From contig NHFZ02000002.1 in assembly GCA_002171275.2 (NCBI GenBank), positions 1-28,305 of the forward strand: a stretch of 28,305 bases of DNA, given 5' to 3'. This document shows positions 15,759 to 25,489 of the stretch, in pieces. The translations under genes and the position numbers were made by a program. Under the pieces are notes generated by a model. It was given only the letters and a program-made list of their open reading frames with translations. It did no database searches and was not told the origin of the DNA. This DNA comes from Pelagibacteraceae bacterium TMED124. GTDB taxonomy: Bacteria; Pseudomonadota; Alphaproteobacteria; Pelagibacterales; Pelagibacteraceae. Position 1 is the stretch's first letter. Every line of letters begins with the position of its first letter.

Positions 15759-16667
15759 CTATACATATTTGTCAATTACCAAAATTAAAAATACTAGATA
15801 GAGATATAGTATTGAGTATTTAAACAATTTTGGAGCATAAATTGTTTTATTTTCATCGTTAGATATAAAAATTTTGAACGCTAAATAAACAAAATAAACT
15901 CCTAAAATTAAAGAGAAGAAAAGGTAGATTATTCCCGAAAATCCAAAATAATATGGTGATAAAGACGCTAGAAAAAGAAGGAGTGAGTAAGCCAGTATTT
16001 GTTGTTTTGTTTTCCTTTGACCTTTAACAACTGGCAACATAGGAATTTTAGCTCTCGAATATTCCGTATCTTTATATAATGCTAGTGCCCAAAAGTGAGG
16101 TGGAGTCCAAATAAAAATTAAAACGAACAAAATTATCGGGAATGTACTTACATCACCTGTTGCACATGCCCAACCTATTACAGGAGGAAAGGCACCAGCG
16201 GCCCCACCTATAACAATGTTTTGAGGAGTTCTTCTTTTCAGCCATATAGTATAAATAAAAATATAAAAACTAATTGATAATGCTAATAAAAAAGCAGCAA
16301 AGTAATTAACAGATAATCCCAAAATAACCACAGAAACAAGAGATAGGATAATGCCAAAACCAAGTGCATCACCGGCCATAATTTTTTTTGAGGGAATTGG
16401 TCTGTTTTTAGTTCTCTCCATCATTTTGTCTATATCTCTGTCAAACCACATATTAATTGCACCAGAGGCACCTGCACCTAGAGAAATGCAAAAAATTGAA
16501 AGAATACACAAGAAAGGGTGAAGAGTTGCCGGCGATAAAATTAGACCACTTACAGATGTAAAGACTGCTAGTGACATAACTCTTGGTTTAAGAAGAGAAA
16601 TAAAGTCCTCTAAAGAACTTTGAGTCTCTGGCTCGTTCAATTGATTTATGGCGGATTTCGAACTCAA
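15759..16667 (-). CDS. ctaB: Protoheme IX farnesyltransferase (heme O synthase)
   Basis: UbiA-superfamily membrane enzyme of 302 residues that adds farnesyl to heme b, giving heme o for the oxidase. The first Asp-rich motif is NMWFDRDID (72-80), followed by RTKNRPIP. The second cytoplasmic region has WTPPHFWALALYKDTEYSRAKIPMLP, diagnostic of CtaB/Cox10 as opposed to UbiA. The start is TTG at 16665-16667, with AGGTG five bases upstream. No heme A synthase (ctaA) is in the window, but it would be needed if the oxidase is truly aa3. A second UbiA-superfamily gene, ubiA, lies at 23040. Confidence 0.95.
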   Translation of the reverse strand: MSSKSAINQLNEPETQSSLEDFISLLKPRVMSLAVFTSVSGLILSPATLHPFLCILSIFCISLGAGASGAINMWFDRDIDKMMERTKNRPIPSKKIMAGDALGFGIILSLVSVVILGLSVNYFAAFLLALSISFYIFIYTIWLKRRTPQNIVIGGAAGAFPPVIGWACATGDVSTFPIILFVLIFIWTPPHFWALALYKDTEYSRAKIPMLPVVKGQRKTKQQILAYSLLLFLASLSPYYFGFSGIIYLFFSLILGVYFVYLAFKIFISNDENKTIYAPKLFKYSILYLYLVFLILVIDKYV

Positions 16668-16686
16668 CTGAGCACCTAAAGATTAA

Positions 16687-18258
<1,572 letters not shown>

Positions 18259-18260
<2 letters not shown>

Positions 18261-19077
18261 ATTTAGATACTATTATATCGTTATTGTCGCTAGCGAATTC
18301 AACCTTAGCTTCTTCAACCCAACTTGCGAAATCTTCTTGTGAAACCGCCCTGATGGATATTGGCATAAAACCATGACCTGGTCCACATAACTCTGAGCAT
18401 TGACCGTAGTAAATTCCTGGCTCATTTACATTAAAGTAGGTTTCATTTAATCTACCAGGAATAGCATCCATCTTAACTCCAAGAGAAGGGACTGCCCACG
18501 AATGAATTACACCAGCAGGATCCGATGTTATTTGCATTTTAATATTTGTATTAACAGGAACAACTAGCTGATTATCAGTGGATAAAAGGCGAGGTTGACC
18601 TTCCTCAAGTTCGTCTTCTGTGAGCATAAAAGAATCAAAAGTTATGCTGTCATGGTCAGGATATTCGTAACCCCAATACCATGTGTAACCTGTGGCTTTA
18701 ATTGTCATATCGATTTTAGAAAAATCATTTTGATTATATAAAAGTTTGAATGATGGAATTGCAATTACAACTAATAGGAGTACTGGAATAACAGTCCAGG
18801 CTACTTCAAGCAATGAATTATGAGTTGTAGTCGTTGGTTTTTTGTTATTCTTTGCACTGAATTTTACGCAAACATAAGCAAGAAGGAAGAAAACAAAAAT
18901 TGTTATAAAAGTTATTATCCAAAATACAAAGTCATGAAGGTCAATTAAACTTTGCATAAGAGGTGACGCTGCATCTTGAAAGCTAATCTGCCATTCTGAT
19001 GGTTGGCCTTTAGAAAAGGAATCTTTACTGATAAAAGTTAATAGAGGAGCTATTAAAAAAAATAAAATATTGTGCAT
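18259..19077 (-). CDS. coxB: Cytochrome c oxidase subunit II
   Basis: Subunit II, 272 residues, carrying the CuA centre that takes electrons from cytochrome c. A signal peptide or first hydrophobic stretch lies at 1-16, and two membrane helices at about 48-70 and 91-113. The cupredoxin domain has the aromatic TWYWGYEYP (132-140) and the full CuA ligand set H192, C227, E229, C231, H235 and M238 in IHSWAVP and GQCSELCGPGHGFM. There is no C-terminal cytochrome c domain. First gene of the oxidase operon, reading away from tldD. Confidence 0.97.
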
Positions 19078-19241
19078 AATCCGTTTATATATATATGTTA
19101 AGTAATATAGTTATGATTTATTAAAAAACAATCATAAATAAAATTAATATTATGTAAAATAGTTGATAGTATATAAATGAAATCATGTGAATTTTCAACT
19201 TAAATGTTCATTGATAACTTAAAACATTATGAGAAAGCCTG
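19078..19241. promoter_or_regulatory. Divergent promoter region coxB / tldD
   Basis: The largest gap of the window, 164 bp and extremely AT-rich. It should hold the promoters of the whole cox operon (minus) and of tldD (plus). Visible elements are an alternating TA tract at 19086-19096, an 8-bp inverted repeat at 19111-19137, and two copies of AACTTAAA at 19197-19204 and 19216-19223. AGAAAG at 19232-19237 may serve as the tldD ribosome site. No promoter can be picked with confidence because AT-rich hexamers are everywhere. Confidence 0.5.
19111..19137. repeat. Inverted repeat TTATGATT-N11-AATCATAA
   Basis: Perfect 8-bp arms at 19111-19118 and 19130-19137 with an 11-base spacer. It lies 34 bp upstream of the coxB start and 104 bp before tldD. 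The symmetry is that of a dimeric regulator site, but no regulator gene lies nearby and 8-bp AT-rich arms can arise by chance in this composition. Confidence 0.4.
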
Positions 19242-20642
19242 ATGAGTATAATTAGAAAAAAAAAATGGGATGATAAGATAGTTTTATCAAAAGTTGATGG
19301 TCTATTATCAAAATTTGATGATGGAGAGCTTTTTGTTGAAGAAGTTTTTTCAGAAAATATTTTATTCGATGACAACAAAGTTAAAAATGCAAGTTATGAC
19401 CAGGATAGAGGCTTCGGACTAAGAACTGTAAGAGGAGATTCATTAAATTTTTATCATAGTTCAGAATTAAATGAAGATACTTTAAATCTGGGAATTAAAT
19501 CGATAAATAAAAATATCAAGTATGGTTGTGATGGTATAAATAATTTAAAAAGTAACCAAAATCTATATGACAGCAAGAACCCCATATCAATGTTTAAACT
19601 TGATAAAAAAATAAACTTATTAAAAAAAATAAATCAATACGCCAGAAAATTTTCATCATCTGTTAAACAAGTTTCGATATCTCTTAATGGAAGTTATCAA
19701 AATATTGAGATTTCAAAAAAAAACGGTGACTTTTTTTATGACTCAAGGCCATTAGTAAGATTAAATGTAAACATTTCAGTAGAAAAAAATGGTAAAATAG
19801 AAACAGGGTCTTACGGAATGGGAGGAAGATACATGTACGATAATCTTTTTCTTTCAAAAAGTTGGAAATGTGCTGTTGATAATGCCTATAATCAAGCCAG
19901 ACTAAAACTATTAGCTAAACCCACTCCAGCCGGAGAGCAAACAGTAGTTTTGGGTCCAGGCTGGCCAGGTATACTTCTACATGAAGCTATTGGTCACGGT
20001 CTTGAAGGTGACTTTAACAGAAAAAAAACCTCTGCTTTTTTTGATTTAGTTGGAAAATCTGTTGCATCTGATCAAATTACAATTGTTGATGATGGAACTA
20101 TTCCAAACAGGAGAGGATCACTTACAATTGATGACGAAGGCACTAAGTCACAAAATACAGTGTTAATTGAAAAAGGAAAGCTAAAAGGTTTTATGCACGA
20201 TAGACTTAATGCTAAACTTATGAAACAATCACCAACAGGTAATGGGAGAAGACAGAGTTATTCTCACATACCCATGCCAAGAATGACAAATACTTATATG
20301 CTTCCAGGAAAATACGAACATGATGAACTTATAAAATCTACAAAAAAAGGAATATATGCCACTCAATTCAGCGGTGGTCAAGTTGACATTACATCTGGAA
20401 AATTTGTTTTTAGTGCTTCAGAGGCCTTTGAAATCAACAATGGAAAGATTGGTAAACCCCTCAAGGGAGCAACATTAATTGGCAATGGACCTGAGATTTT
20501 AAAGCAAGTTACAATGGTTGGAAATAATCTAGAATTAGACAATGGAATTGGAACGTGTGGTAAGGAGGGTCAAATGGTTCCGGTCGGTGTCGGACAACCT
20601 AGCCTCAAAATTAAAAAGCTTACTGTTGGTGGAACTATCTAA
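19242..20642 (+). CDS. tldD: Metalloprotease TldD
   Basis: Catalytic half of the TldD/TldE protease, 466 residues, cytoplasmic. The zinc motif HEAIGH is at 247-252 followed by GLEGD. The third zinc ligand Cys is in GTCGKEGQMVPVG near the C terminus, and the end LKIKKLTVGGT is the family ending. TldD/TldE degrade unfolded peptides and mature some ribosomal peptides such as microcin B17; here a housekeeping role is more likely. Its partner TldE/PmbA is encoded at 24149. A tldD gene directly divergent from coxB is an arrangement I recognise from alphaproteobacteria. Confidence 0.96.
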   Translation: MSIIRKKKWDDKIVLSKVDGLLSKFDDGELFVEEVFSENILFDDNKVKNASYDQDRGFGLRTVRGDSLNFYHSSELNEDTLNLGIKSINKNIKYGCDGINNLKSNQNLYDSKNPISMFKLDKKINLLKKINQYARKFSSSVKQVSISLNGSYQNIEISKKNGDFFYDSRPLVRLNVNISVEKNGKIETGSYGMGGRYMYDNLFLSKSWKCAVDNAYNQARLKLLAKPTPAGEQTVVLGPGWPGILLHEAIGHGLEGDFNRKKTSAFFDLVGKSVASDQITIVDDGTIPNRRGSLTIDDEGTKSQNTVLIEKGKLKGFMHDRLNAKLMKQSPTGNGRRQSYSHIPMPRMTNTYMLPGKYEHDELIKSTKKGIYATQFSGGQVDITSGKFVFSASEAFEINNGKIGKPLKGATLIGNGPEILKQVTMVGNNLELDNGIGTCGKEGQMVPVGVGQPSLKIKKLTVGGTI

Positions 20643-20644
20643 AT

Positions 20645-20935
20645 CTACTTTTTATGAATTTTATCGAAAATTTTCTCCTCATATTTAATGAAATTCCTAA
20701 TCATTAATGTCCACATTTCTTCTATAAATTCAACAGTCAAGCCTCTATTCATAGCCTCAGTCTTCAATTTTTCCAGAATAAAATTAATTCTTTCCTGGTC
20801 AACTATTTGGTCTCGTTTTTTTAACTTTACAACTTCTGTGACTAAATCTTTTCTTTTTTGAATTAAATCTAGAATTTCAAGATCAATTTCGTCAATAAAC
20901 TTTCTTAATTCCTCTAACGATTCAATTTTTTTCAT
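20645..20935 (-). CDS. AroQ-type chorismate mutase
   Basis: A 96-residue all-helical protein of the CM type 2 family, which turns chorismate into prephenate for Phe/Tyr. Aligned with the E. coli CM domain by eye: R11, R28, K39, D46 (for D48) and R49 (for R51) are kept, but Ile50 replaces E52 and Glu86 replaces Q88. Glu at the last position is the state known in yeast chorismate mutase; the loss of E52 resembles PchB, an isochorismate pyruvate lyase with the same fold. A side activity of that kind cannot be excluded. It overlaps gshA by 14 bp as the last gene of rsmE-gshA-CM. No fused dehydratase or dehydrogenase domain. Confidence 0.88.
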   Translation of the reverse strand: MKKIESLEELRKFIDEIDLEILDLIQKRKDLVTEVVKLKKRDQIVDQERINFILEKLKTEAMNRGLTVEFIEEMWTLMIRNFIKYEEKIFDKIHKK

Positions 20936-22274
20936 TTTCTAAAACCTTAAAATAATTTGTCTCATACAGCATATCAATGTCATTTTTCCATTCACTAAAA
21001 AATAATTTTTCCCACATTTCGCCAGGCGACTTTCCTGATTCTAAGATTTTTGTTAGTGGTTCTAAAAAAATTGATTCATTTCTTTTGTTTGATTTAACGC
21101 TTCTTCTCTCAAGACCTTCACTTGATTGATCAATTGTTTTTTTTGCAAAGTCTATAAGTTTTTCTCCATCCGGTGTGAAAGTGTTTAATCCATCTTTTCT
21201 TACATTTTGGTAAAAATTTTGAACATCTAAATAACTCCAATGATTAATTTTGGACCAAATTTGATCAAGATTTTTTTGATCATACAAAATTCCTGTCCAG
21301 AATGCTGGTAGTGCACATACTCTTGACCAAGGTCCTCCATCGGCTCCTCTAAGTTCTATAAAGGTTTTAAGTCTTACTTCTGGAAAAACAGTCGTTAAGT
21401 GAATTTTCCAATCTTCAAGGGTAGGCTCAATATTTTTTAAAACTTTTTTTTCCAAAAAATTTCTAAAAGTAAAATTCGTCATATTAATGTACTCATTGTC
21501 TCGTACTATAAAGTACATCGGTACATCCAGAAGATAATCAACATACCTTTCAAACGAGAAGGAATTTTCATATATAAAGGGCAATGTCCCGCATCTTTTT
21601 TTATCTGTTTTGGTCCATATAAAGGACCTAAAACTTTTGTAATTTGTTATTTTGCCATCAATAAAAGGTGAGTTTGCATAAAGCGCGATTATTATTGGTT
21701 GCAATGATTGAGAAACTCTCATTTTTTTTACCATATCAGACTCTGAGGAAAAATCGAAATTAGCCTGAATTGTAGCTGTTCTTAACATCATATCAAGTCC
21801 CTTCGAACCGACTTGAGGCATATATTCACTCATTATTTTGTATCTTTTTTTAGGCATCAAAGTTATTTTGTTAATTTCCCATTTAGGCAGAAGTCCCATA
21901 CCCAGAAAATCAATCCCCATAGATTGACATATATCATCCAATTCACCTTGATGTTGATTAACTTCTTTACAAGTTTCAAAAAGATTTTCCATTGGTGCTC
22001 CAGAAAGTTCAACTTGCCCCCCTGGTTCAAGAGTTATAGAAGCATTATTTTTTTTTAAAGCTATAAGATTTGAATCCTCAAAAATTTTTTCCCAATTGTA
22101 CTTATTGCTTAGTCTTGAAAAAATCTTTTGGATGTCTAAAAAATTAATTGGTTCTAGCGATTTTTTTTTAAACCCAAACTTTTCATGTTCTGTTCCAACT
22201 TTCCATTTAACTTTTTCCTTACATCCTTCCGCAAATATCTGGACCAGCAAACTTTTATTTAATTTAGAGTTCAT
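20922..22274 (-). CDS. gshA: Glutamate-cysteine ligase, plant/alphaproteobacterial type
   Basis: First enzyme of glutathione synthesis, joining Glu and Cys with ATP, 450 residues. It belongs to the GCS2-like group shared by alphaproteobacteria and plants rather than the E. coli group. Seen: KVGTEHEKFGF (25-35), ITLEPGGQVELSGAP, DMMLRTATIQANFDF, and ELRGADGGPWSRVCALPAFW, all hallmark motifs. ATGA overlap (4 bp) with rsmE upstream and a 14-bp overlap with the chorismate mutase downstream. The second enzyme (gshB) is not in the window. Confidence 0.95.
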   Translation of the reverse strand: MNSKLNKSLLVQIFAEGCKEKVKWKVGTEHEKFGFKKKSLEPINFLDIQKIFSRLSNKYNWEKIFEDSNLIALKKNNASITLEPGGQVELSGAPMENLFETCKEVNQHQGELDDICQSMGIDFLGMGLLPKWEINKITLMPKKRYKIMSEYMPQVGSKGLDMMLRTATIQANFDFSSESDMVKKMRVSQSLQPIIIALYANSPFIDGKITNYKSFRSFIWTKTDKKRCGTLPFIYENSFSFERYVDYLLDVPMYFIVRDNEYINMTNFTFRNFLEKKVLKNIEPTLEDWKIHLTTVFPEVRLKTFIELRGADGGPWSRVCALPAFWTGILYDQKNLDQIWSKINHWSYLDVQNFYQNVRKDGLNTFTPDGEKLIDFAKKTIDQSSEGLERRSVKSNKRNESIFLEPLTKILESGKSPGEMWEKLFFSEWKNDIDMLYETNYFKVLENEKN

Positions 22275-22966
22275 AGTAAATTCCTAATGCTTGATAAAGA
22301 AACAATACAAGCAGTATCTACTTTTAGAACATTATTTCCTAATGTAACATTAAAAAAATTTAAATTTTCTAGAGCTTTTCTATCGTGAGGGCTCCAACCT
22401 CCAACTGGACCAATAAAAATTGCAATTTTTTTTCCCCCTTTAATTGGTAATTCTAAAATATTTTTTCCGTTTCTATCTTCATCACAAAAAATTATTACCC
22501 TTTCTTGATCCCAATTTTTAAGTAATTCAAAAATTTTTTTTTTTTTTTCTATTTTTGGAACATATAAAGACTCACTTTGTTCTACAGCTTCAATACAAAC
22601 TTTTTCTAACCTTTGATAGTTTGGTACATATTTTTCTGAGTATGATGTTTCAATTGGAATAATTTTTTTTAATCCAATCTCAGTGACTTTTTCTATCAGG
22701 TAATTAATATTTTTAGATTTAATAAGTGCAAAACATAACCAAATATCTGGAATAACTTCAGATTTCTTAATTAAATTTTCTGGTATTACTTTTTTGACTT
22801 CAAGTTGTAATTTCCCAGACCATTCCTCTTTTTCATTAAAAATTAAAATTTTATCATTTTTGTTTTTTCTCATTACATTTTTTAAATAATGAAATCTTTC
22901 ATTGTCTAAAATTAGGGGTTTATTTTGAAAAAAATTTTCTTTGAAAAATAATCTTATCTTTGGCAT
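22271..22966 (-). CDS. rsmE: 16S rRNA m3U1498 methyltransferase RsmE
   Basis: SPOUT-class methyltransferase, 231 residues, modifying U1498 of 16S rRNA. An N-terminal PUA-like part starts with PKIRLFF and has NERFHYLKNVMR. The C-terminal knot has GPVGGWSPHDRKAL (186-199) and LGNNVLKVDTA (209-219), the SAM-binding loops. Inside, residues E140-K144 are encoded by an unbroken run of 15 A (T15 on the plus strand, 22534-22548), the longest homopolymer in the window. The reading frame is intact through it. First gene of the rsmE-gshA-chorismate mutase unit. Confidence 0.95.
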   Translation of the reverse strand: MPKIRLFFKENFFQNKPLILDNERFHYLKNVMRKNKNDKILIFNEKEEWSGKLQLEVKKVIPENLIKKSEVIPDIWLCFALIKSKNINYLIEKVTEIGLKKIIPIETSYSEKYVPNYQRLEKVCIEAVEQSESLYVPKIEKKKKIFELLKNWDQERVIIFCDEDRNGKNILELPIKGGKKIAIFIGPVGGWSPHDRKALENLNFFNVTLGNNVLKVDTACIVSLSSIRNLL

Positions 22967-23039
22967 TTTATTACTTTCATCAATAACTAAATATTAATGA
23001 CAAAAATTATTATAAGAATTTCTTAAACTCGGCACTATT
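22967..23039. promoter_or_regulatory. Divergent promoter region rsmE / ubiA
   Basis: 73 bp between divergent start codons. It is very AT-rich; TATAAG at 23011-23016 could be a -10 box for ubiA, but there is no convincing -35 at the right distance, and neither gene has a clear Shine-Dalgarno. I see no inverted repeat or riboswitch-like structure. Confidence 0.3.
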
Positions 23040-23909
23040 ATGTTTAGAAAAATGAAAAAAAAAATCAACTTTTTATTGGTATTGGGAAGATATAATTATC
23101 CAACGGGAGCGTTTCTACTGATGTGGCCGTGCTTTTGGGGGGTTTTATATAACCCAAACTTTGAAGGTAATTATTTATCTACATTATTTCTTTTATTCAT
23201 GGGTTCCTTTATCATGAGAGGAGCTGGTTGTTGTATCAATGATTTTTTTGATAAAGATTTAGATAAAAAAATCGAAAGAACTAAAAATAGACCACTAGCT
23301 AAAAATTTAGTAAGCCATTTTGACGTTTTATGTTTTATCTTTTTTCAATTAATTCTAGGTTTGCTTATTCTGATAAATTTTAATGCAAAAGTAATTTTCT
23401 TTAGTTTTTTAATTTTTCCATTAGTTGTTATCTATCCTCTTTTTAAAAGAGTCACAAATTTTCCCCAAGTTATACTAGGTATAGTTTTTAATTGGGGAGT
23501 AGTAGTAGGTTTTTTGACCCAAAATAATCACCTCAACATTGGAATTATTTATTTATACATATCAGGGATATTTTTAACAATTGCATATGATACAATTTAT
23601 GCCTTCCAAGATCTTTCTGATGATAAACTCGTAGGAGTAAAATCCTTAGCTATATATCTTGAAAAAAAACCAAAAATCATTATTTTTCTAATTTTTTTTA
23701 TAAGTTATATTTTTCTTAATCTAAGTATTATTGAAAAAAAGCAAGACAACTTTTTGGAAACTATTTTTTTAACTTTAACAGTTCTTGTTTGTTACATAAT
23801 TCAATATCTAAACTTTAAAAACAACAAGTCTTATAAATCAATTTTTGATTTTAGTGTTTATGTGGGAGCTACAATAACTGTTGTAATTTTTCTTCAGAAT
23901 TATCTATGA
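23040..23909 (+). CDS. ubiA: 4-hydroxybenzoate polyprenyltransferase
   Basis: Membrane prenyltransferase, 289 residues, attaching the isoprenoid tail to 4-hydroxybenzoate in ubiquinone synthesis. It has YNYPTGAFLLMWPCFWG (18-34), the first Asp motif NDFFDKDLD (67-75) with RTKNRPLA, and the second motif DTIYAFQDLSDDKLVGVKSLA typical of UbiA rather than CtaB. About eight to nine membrane helices. Divergent from rsmE and convergent with DUF4170, overlapping it by 10 bp. It supplies quinone for the respiratory chain that ends in the oxidase encoded upstream. Confidence 0.95.
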   Translation: MFRKMKKKINFLLVLGRYNYPTGAFLLMWPCFWGVLYNPNFEGNYLSTLFLLFMGSFIMRGAGCCINDFFDKDLDKKIERTKNRPLAKNLVSHFDVLCFIFFQLILGLLILINFNAKVIFFSFLIFPLVVIYPLFKRVTNFPQVILGIVFNWGVVVGFLTQNNHLNIGIIYLYISGIFLTIAYDTIYAFQDLSDDKLVGVKSLAIYLEKKPKIIIFLIFFISYIFLNLSIIEKKQDNFLETIFLTLTVLVCYIIQYLNFKNNKSYKSIFDFSVYVGATITVVIFLQNYL

Positions 23910-24085
23910 GGAAGTATTATGAATCTTGTATTGCAACTATCAACGTTAAGCCATGATATTCTATTCCATTCAACTTTTGCTGATTCATAAGAGTTAAACG
24001 GACCATATTTCTGAAGTTTTTGACCTTTCTCAAGTTGATCAAAATCGGTATTTTTATATGTTCCTCCTACTACCCAATAACTCAT
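23900..24085 (-). CDS. DUF4170 protein
   Basis: Small soluble protein of 61 residues. MSYWVVGGTYKNTDF at the start, KYGPFNSYESAKVEW in the middle and WLNVDSCNTRFII at the end match my memory of DUF4170, a family confined largely to alphaproteobacteria. The function is unknown. It is often found near pmbA/tldE, an IMPase-family gene and the DUF374/waaA lipid A genes; here it is next to the same genes but on the opposite strand, reading away from tldE. A consensus -10 TATAAT lies on the minus strand at 24116-24121, about 31 bp upstream. The 3' end overlaps ubiA by 10 bp. Confidence 0.85.
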   Translation of the reverse strand: MSYWVVGGTYKNTDFDQLEKGQKLQKYGPFNSYESAKVEWNRISWLNVDSCNTRFIILPHR

Positions 24086-24148
24086 TTTATAAAATACTTT
24101 TTCGTTTAAGTTGAAATTATAAGAAATTCAAATATAAGTTATTATCTT
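24086..24148. promoter_or_regulatory. Divergent promoter region DUF4170 / tldE
   Basis: 63 bp. Plus strand: TTGAAA at 24111-24116 and TATAAG at 24133-24138, spaced 16 bases, a good sigma70-like pair for tldE; transcription would begin only a few bases before the ATG at 24149. Minus strand: TATAAT at 24116-24121 for DUF4170. The two overlap, so the promoters may compete. A 12-bp palindrome ATTTTATAAAAT (24084-24095) covers the DUF4170 start region. Confidence 0.4.
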
Positions 24149-25489
24149 ATGGATAAAAATTTTCTACAAGATATTTTAAAAAAATTAAAAAATAAAGGTG
24201 TCGAGGAGGCTGATGTAGTATTTTCTTCTTCAAAAAATAAAAGCTCATCTTGCAGACTTGGAGAAATAGAAAAAACAGAAGAATCAATAACTAACGAGAT
24301 AGGTATAAGAGCTATAATAAAAAAAAGACAGTCCATTATATCATCAACAAATATTGAGTATAGCAATGTAAATAGTCTAATTGAAAAAGTTATTGAAATG
24401 GTAAAAGTGGTTCCAAAAAATGAGTACTGTGGTCTAGCAAAAAAAAATCAAGTTTCAATCCCTAATAAAAAAGACTTAGAAAGTCTTGAGCTTTTTGACA
24501 CTTATGAACCTGATAAAAAAGAAATAAGCGACAAAGTATTACTTTTAGAGCAAAGTGCTTTAAATAACAAAAAAATAATAAATTCTGAGGGTGCCGAATT
24601 ATCATACACAAAAAGTAATTACCTTTTAATGGCAACTAACGGATTAGAGTCTGAAATAACAAAAACTCATAGTGATTATATTCTAGCTGTTCTCGCAGGT
24701 AATAAAAACAACATGGAAAGAGCATATGATTATAAATCAAAGGTATTTTTTAATGATCTTGGAGATTTTAATAAAATTGGAAAAAAAGTTGCCTCAGATG
24801 CCTTAAAAAAAATTGGTTCAAAAAAAATTAAAACTTGTAAGTGCGATGTTATTTATGACTCTAAAGTTGCTTCAAGTCTTCTAAATAATCTATTTAATGC
24901 ATGCAATGCCTCGTCAATAATTAAAGGTACTACTTTTCTAAAAAATAAAAAAAATAAAAGAATTTTTAATGACAAGATTGATATTATTGATGACCCGTCA
25001 ATGAAAAGAAAATTAAGATCAAGACTAATCGATGGAGAAGGTATAAAAACTGAGGAAAAAAAATTAATAGAAAATGGTGTTTTACAATTTTTCTTTAATT
25101 GTCTAAGCACATCCAGACAGATTAAGGAAGAACCCTCTGGTCATGGAACGAGATATATTGCTTCGATTCCATCTGCATCATATACAAATTTATATCTAAA
25201 GAATGGAAAGTATAAGAAAAAAGACATGATTACGTCATTGAAAAAAGGTTTACTTATTACCGAGTTAATGGGAAGTTCAGTTAATTTATCGAATGGTGAT
25301 TACAGTCGTGGAGCGTCAGGTTTTTGGGTTGAAAACGGACAAATAACTTATCCAGTATCAGAAATAACAATAGCTGGCAACCTCGAAAGTATTTTTAAAT
25401 CGCTTATTCCTGCAAATGACCTTGAATTCAATTTTGGAATTAACTCACCTTCATTACTTATTCAAAACCTCACAGTTGGTGGAATCTAA
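24149..25489 (+). CDS. pmbA: Metalloprotease subunit TldE/PmbA
   Basis: Non-catalytic half of the TldD/TldE protease, 446 residues. It shares the fold and the C-terminal ending LLIQNLTVGGI with TldD, but has no HExxxH motif, which is the TldE hallmark. Other family features are the N-terminal VEEADVVFSSSKNKSSSCRLGEIEK, the ASSIIKGTTFLKNKKNKRIF region, and GASGFWVENGQITYPVSEITIAGN. First gene of a plus-strand group with an IMPase-family gene, msbA and DUF374, and abuts the next gene with no spacer. Confidence 0.95.
   Translation: MDKNFLQDILKKLKNKGVEEADVVFSSSKNKSSSCRLGEIEKTEESITNEIGIRAIIKKRQSIISSTNIEYSNVNSLIEKVIEMVKVVPKNEYCGLAKKNQVSIPNKKDLESLELFDTYEPDKKEISDKVLLLEQSALNNKKIINSEGAELSYTKSNYLLMATNGLESEITKTHSDYILAVLAGNKNNMERAYDYKSKVFFNDLGDFNKIGKKVASDALKKIGSKKIKTCKCDVIYDSKVASSLLNNLFNACNASSIIKGTTFLKNKKNKRIFNDKIDIIDDPSMKRKLRSRLIDGEGIKTEEKKLIENGVLQFFFNCLSTSRQIKEEPSGHGTRYIASIPSASYTNLYLKNGKYKKKDMITSLKKGLLITELMGSSVNLSNGDYSRGASGFWVENGQITYPVSEITIAGNLESIFKSLIPANDLEFNFGINSPSLLIQNLTVGGI

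Noticed and set aside
19086..19096. Alternating TA tract as a microsatellite or special structure
   Set aside because: Only 11 bases long; common in AT-rich promoters.
19242..20642. TldD as part of a modified-peptide (RiPP) gene cluster
   Set aside because: No precursor peptide, YcaO, dehydrogenase or export gene is nearby; the place beside coxB is an ordinary housekeeping one.
20657..20672. AATTTT-ATCG-AAAATT repeat near the tldD/chorismate mutase junction
   Set aside because: A pure A-T stem of six pairs inside the chorismate mutase gene; expected by chance at this base composition.
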